Source: an uncultured Actinomycetes bacterium
GTDB taxonomy: Bacteria; Actinomycetota; Actinomycetes; Nanopelagicales; Nanopelagicaceae
Direction of reading: 5' to 3'
Assembly (NCBI GenBank): GCA_903922325.1
Contig: CAIXTG010000073.1
Coordinates: 1 to 25,843 of the forward strand
Length of the DNA: 25,843 nucleotides
Shown: one piece after another, positions 22,926-25,843 of the stretch
How the letters are laid out: each line of letters begins with the position of its first letter
Numbering within the stretch: the stretch's first letter is position 1
Notes under the pieces: model-generated
What the model saw: only the letters and a program-made list of their open reading frames with translations
What the model was told of the DNA's origin: nothing
Databases searched by the model: none
Translations under genes and position numbers: made by a program

Positions 22926-24302
22926 CTATTTGCCTAACGTAGCAATCTTCGCCGCAATTGTGGCGATCTTTGCCACGCTTTCAATGTGCAATATCTCATC
23001 GGCCAAGGCAGTTGCTGCTTGGCGATCTGCACATTGCAGAACAAACTTTTCGGTAAGCGCAGCCAAAGTCAGACGGTTAGTTGGGCCGCCCGCACTGGAT
23101 GCAACTTTGCCGGAAAAAGTGCGACCGTCGTTAGTTGTAATTTCTACGAATCCAGCAGCTGCTGCCGCGGCTGCCACCTCGCTCTTTTCGGAGTATTCGA
23201 ATTTGCTAGCTAAAGCAATAACTGCTGGGCGCTTTATTGATGCGGGTTCGAAAGTATCAACAACTAGAGCGCCATCAATTAATAGCGCAGCGACTGACCA
23301 AGGTAATGAGAACTTGGCATCATATGGCGTCTTTGGTTCATTCTTTTCGATACGCGGATGACAAACAATTTTGGCTGAATCTGGATGCACGATCGCCGAA
23401 ATCTTTGCGATATCTGCAACTGAAATTCCAGTTGCTTTAGCACTAGCCCAAGCAATCTTTACGGCATCCAGTGTTACATGCGACAACTGGCAAGCAGGGT
23501 ATGGCTTAATTGTTATTTGGGCAGATTGCCAATCTTTTCCTAAATCTTTAGTAACGCTAGCGATATCTGCTGGTCGATCACTAAGTGCATTGAAGATTCC
23601 GTACTGTCCTTCAATTACTGACTCGGGGCCACTTGCACCATTAGCTGCCATATTCGCAGCAGTAACGCCGCCTTGCGCAGCAATACCCGGATGTATCTGC
23701 TTTGTTGATGAACCAGTGTTTAAGAATTCCAGCAGACCGCCAGAAAAACTGCCCGCAATTCCCATTGAATTAACGGTTTGTGCAACTGATAACTTCATTA
23801 ACTTTGCTGCCACAACTGCCGCTGCAATGGTGCCGCAGACTTGAGTCGCATGTAAGCCACGCGCATGAAAACCATGTGGGGTAGCCGCGCCAAGTCGGCA
23901 AATAATTTCCAGACCTGCTGCGTAAGCGGTAATAACTTCTTCGCCAGTTGCATTTAGTGATTCGCCCAGTGCCATAGCAACCGGCAAAGTCGGCGCAGTT
24001 GCATGCACCAGTCCCCCTGCATGAGTGTCATCAAAATCAAGTGCATGAATTAAGATCGCATTAATAAAGGCTGCGGCCGGTACCGAAGTCTTATTACCGC
24101 TGCCCCAAATAGTTGCAGCGCTCGATTCACCATATTGGGCAACCGTTGCAGCTGCAGCATTCGCTACTGCAGTCGTACGACCGCCGACTGCATCACCAAA
24201 TCCATCTAGTGCATGTTCTTTTACAATGTTTTGAACGCTTGCAGGCAGGTCAGACCAAGTGAGTTTTAAGGCCCACTCTGCTAATTCCTGCACAGTACTC
24301 AT
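22926..24302 (-). CDS. MmgE/PrpD family protein, copy 2
   Basis: The protein has 458 residues with the same motif order as the copy at 13954-15378: HALDFDDTH (89-94), H100, RGLHATQVCG (H151) and TKQIH (K201, H204). The two copies are clearly homologous but diverged, so this is not a recent duplication. It probably dehydrates, hydrates or decarboxylates a carboxylic intermediate. The start overlaps the CoA-transferase stop (ATGA) and the next gene is 10 nt away. Pairing a class III CoA-transferase with an MmgE/PrpD protein in both operons implies a repeated enzymatic couple. Confidence 0.9.
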   Translation of the reverse strand: MSTVQELAEWALKLTWSDLPASVQNIVKEHALDGFGDAVGGRTTAVANAAAATVAQYGESSAATIWGSGNKTSVPAAAFINAILIHALDFDDTHAGGLVHATAPTLPVAMALGESLNATGEEVITAYAAGLEIICRLGAATPHGFHARGLHATQVCGTIAAAVVAAKLMKLSVAQTVNSMGIAGSFSGGLLEFLNTGSSTKQIHPGIAAQGGVTAANMAANGASGPESVIEGQYGIFNALSDRPADIASVTKDLGKDWQSAQITIKPYPACQLSHVTLDAVKIAWASAKATGISVADIAKISAIVHPDSAKIVCHPRIEKNEPKTPYDAKFSLPWSVAALLIDGALVVDTFEPASIKRPAVIALASKFEYSEKSEVAAAAAAAGFVEITTNDGRTFSGKVASSAGGPTNRLTLAALTEKFVLQCADRQAATALADEILHIESVAKIATIAAKIATLGK

Positions 24303-25498
24303 TTGGCAGTAAATGCCTGATCTGCTGAAAGTTGCGCAACTTTTGCTGCGTCATATTTAAGCAAGTCAGCTAGTACGTAATCAGCATCTTCATTGCGCTG
24401 CGGTGCGCGACGATTATCTGTGCGAGCCGGACCAGCTTTTACTGGGGTCGCAACTTGCTTAACTTTTCCGTAACGAGGGTGATCAGTTTCAATAATCATC
24501 TCGCGCGCAATAGTGTGTGGCTCAACCAAACTCTGTGCCACTGTATTAATTGGTCCGCACGGAATTGATTCAGCATAAAGTTTTGGTAACCAATAGCTAA
24601 CGCTCTGCTTTGCCAGAATTTCTTCCAGCATCGGAATCAAAACATGTTTATTCTTCAATCGCGCTGCAAAGTTAACAAATCGCTCATCGGTAGCTAGCTC
24701 AGGGCGCTCAATAACTACGGTTAAACGTTGCCAGAACTTCTCTTTGGCACAACCAACGATTAACCAACCATCTGATGCTTCGAAAGCTTGGAAGGGAACA
24801 AGTGATGGATGAGCTGAATGGTGAGTGCGAACTGGTTCGAAACCAGCGTTCATATGCCAAGCTGCTGGGTAAGTAAGCATTCCGATTGCTGTGTCATACA
24901 AACTAACATCGCAATCCATTCCGATGCCATCACGTCGAGCCGCATGCAGCGCAACCAATAATGAAATAGTTGAAATCAAACCACCTGAATAATCAACCAT
25001 CGATAAACCAGATTTAGTTGGTGGGCCATCTGGCTCACCCGTTAGATCCATCCAGCCAGCTAAACCTTGCAAAATATAGTCATAACCTGGTTCTTGCGAG
25101 CGAGGACCGGTCATGCCAAAACCGGTAAGCGAACAGCAAACAATCTTAGGATTCAGATGTTTCAAGTCGTCATAAGTAATGCGCATTTTCTTAGGAACAT
25201 CGCCCCGTAAGTTGCTATATACAACATCAGAAACTTTGACTAGATCTTCAAATACTGCGCGTCCAGCAGGCGTATTTAAATTAATCGAAATAGATCGCTT
25301 ATTGCGGTTAAAAGTTTCAAAGAAGAGTGAATCTTCGCCTTCAGCATATGGAGGTACATATCGACCAACATCGCCACCGACTGATGGGTCTTCAACTTTA
25401 ATAACTTCAGCACCCAGATCAGCTAAATGAACAGTTGCAAATGGGCCAGCGCCGTACTGCTCGACCGAAAGAATTCGCACATCTGCTAATGGGAGCAT
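24299..25498 (-). CDS. class III CoA-transferase (CaiB/BaiF family), copy 2
   Basis: The protein has 399 residues. Motifs are ADVRILSVEQYGAGPFATVHLADLGAEVIKVEDP, NRNKRSISINLNTPAG, VCCSLTGFGMTGPRS and GLSMVDYSGG. D169 is the likely catalytic Asp, at the same number as in formyl-CoA transferase. It transfers CoA to a carboxylic acid. It begins 3 nt after the LLM gene and overlaps the MmgE/PrpD gene. It is only distantly similar to the copy at 11909-13138, so the two probably use different acids or act at different steps. Confidence 0.92.
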   Translation of the reverse strand: MLPLADVRILSVEQYGAGPFATVHLADLGAEVIKVEDPSVGGDVGRYVPPYAEGEDSLFFETFNRNKRSISINLNTPAGRAVFEDLVKVSDVVYSNLRGDVPKKMRITYDDLKHLNPKIVCCSLTGFGMTGPRSQEPGYDYILQGLAGWMDLTGEPDGPPTKSGLSMVDYSGGLISTISLLVALHAARRDGIGMDCDVSLYDTAIGMLTYPAAWHMNAGFEPVRTHHSAHPSLVPFQAFEASDGWLIVGCAKEKFWQRLTVVIERPELATDERFVNFAARLKNKHVLIPMLEEILAKQSVSYWLPKLYAESIPCGPINTVAQSLVEPHTIAREMIIETDHPRYGKVKQVATPVKAGPARTDNRRAPQRNEDADYVLADLLKYDAAKVAQLSADQAFTAK

Positions 25499-25501
25499 GA
25501 A

Positions 25502-25843
25502 TTAGCCTCGAACCAAACTTGGAATCATTTCAATAATTTGATTCTGAGCTTGGCGCACAGTTGCATTATCAAGTCCATGTGTTGGTGGACTTAACTTAAC
25601 GGTATTAGCTAGGCCTTCATATCGAGCAATCTTTTCAATGACTTCATCAGTATCTCCAGCCAGGGTTAAAGCATCAACCATTTCATCTGGCACTACATCG
25701 CCTAAATCATCACTTGAAACGCCGGTCTTGAATTTTTCAATTACCGCATTTTGTTGATCTAGCATTCCGTGGAATTCAAAGAAATCAGCATAAGTTTTAA
25801 CAGTTGCATAGAAACCAATTAAGCCGGCTGCCCAACGCTTTGC
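25502..25843 (-). CDS. C-terminal part of an LLM-class flavin-dependent oxidoreductase (runs off the window)
   Basis: The frame stays open from the stop at 25502 to the window edge, giving 113 residues; the internal ATG at 25765 is not the true start. The visible end resembles the last domain of the luciferase-like/F420-dependent reductase group: WAAGLIGFYATVKTYADFF, DEMVDALTLAGDTDEVIEKIARY and HGLDNATVRQAQNQIIEMIPSL. The segment DEMVDALTLAGDTDEV parallels DELVDAMTVHGSLEQI in the LLM protein at 8185-9147. It is the first visible gene of the left-pointing catabolic operon, whose promoter lies beyond the window. Confidence 0.75.
   Translation of the reverse strand, partial: AKRWAAGLIGFYATVKTYADFFEFHGMLDQQNAVIEKFKTGVSSDDLGDVVPDEMVDALTLAGDTDEVIEKIARYEGLANTVKLSPPTHGLDNATVRQAQNQIIEMIPSLVRG

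Noticed and set aside
22930..23844. Long plus-strand open frames opposite the second MmgE/PrpD gene
   Set aside because: They are antisense to a well-supported gene, lack family motifs and are low-complexity Ala/Pro-rich shadows of its codon pattern.
25502..25765. Complete 87-residue gene starting at 25765
   Set aside because: The reading frame continues without a stop to the window edge and the sequence matches only the C-terminal end of LLM proteins, so it is a truncated view of a longer gene.
1..25843. tRNA, rRNA, CRISPR array, transposase or prophage genes
   Set aside because: No cloverleaf-like element, regularly spaced repeats, terminal inverted repeats or mobile-element proteins were seen in the short intergenic gaps or the reading frames.

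Overview
The window is a gene-dense catabolic and transport locus, probably from a planktonic actinobacterium. The DNA looks mid-40s % G+C by eye. Almost every gene abuts or overlaps the next (ATGA, TAATG and TTGA junctions), and no intergenic gap exceeds about 200 nt. The gene content is actinobacterial in flavour: luciferase-like (LLM) flavin oxidoreductases, an SCP2-type thiolase paired with a DUF35 protein, a fused LivM-LivG, and a secreted binding protein with a two-cysteine tail. A streamlined lineage such as Nanopelagicales is a guess; no marker gene is present.

Layout. (1) 2-961, plus strand: the end of a His-rich protein and a six-helix membrane protein, closed by a strong bidirectional terminator (975-1018). 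(2) 8074-1026, minus strand: a branched-chain-type ABC importer. It comprises a secreted binding protein (6656-7990), a hairpin, livH, a livM-livG fusion and livF, followed by a tandem VOC protein and two uncharacterised proteins. (3) 10288-8185, minus strand: a small alpha/beta-barrel-like protein, an IclR-family regulator and an LLM oxidoreductase. (4) 10455-16745, plus strand: a dihydropyrimidinase-like amidohydrolase, a class III CoA-transferase, a cyclase-family metal hydrolase, an MmgE/PrpD protein and an MFS transporter. (5) 25843-16711, minus strand and still open at the right edge: a second LLM oxidoreductase (partial), a second class III CoA-transferase, a second MmgE/PrpD protein and a double RidA protein. 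These are followed by a two-subunit MaoC-type hydratase, an SCP2-type thiolase/aldolase with its DUF35 partner, an acyl-CoA dehydrogenase, a CitE-like lyase and a cupin.

How it may work. A carboxylic acid, probably derived from a nitrogen-containing ring, is imported by the ABC system. Amide or ring bonds are opened by the amidohydrolase and the cyclase-family hydrolase, CoA is loaded by the CoA-transferases, and the thioester is oxidised and hydrated. It is then cleaved by an Ltp2/ChsH-like retro-aldol module and/or the CitE-like lyase. The substrate is not identifiable from sequence alone.

The most distinctive non-coding signal is a shared operator. At three promoters (importer, regulator operon, amidohydrolase operon) a 13-bp inverted repeat of GGAAC/GTTCC half-sites lies 3-4 nt downstream of a TAnnGT or TAnTGT -10 box. 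The IclR-family protein encoded between them is the obvious candidate ligand-responsive repressor. No RNA genes, insertion sequences, CRISPR arrays or prophage genes were seen.
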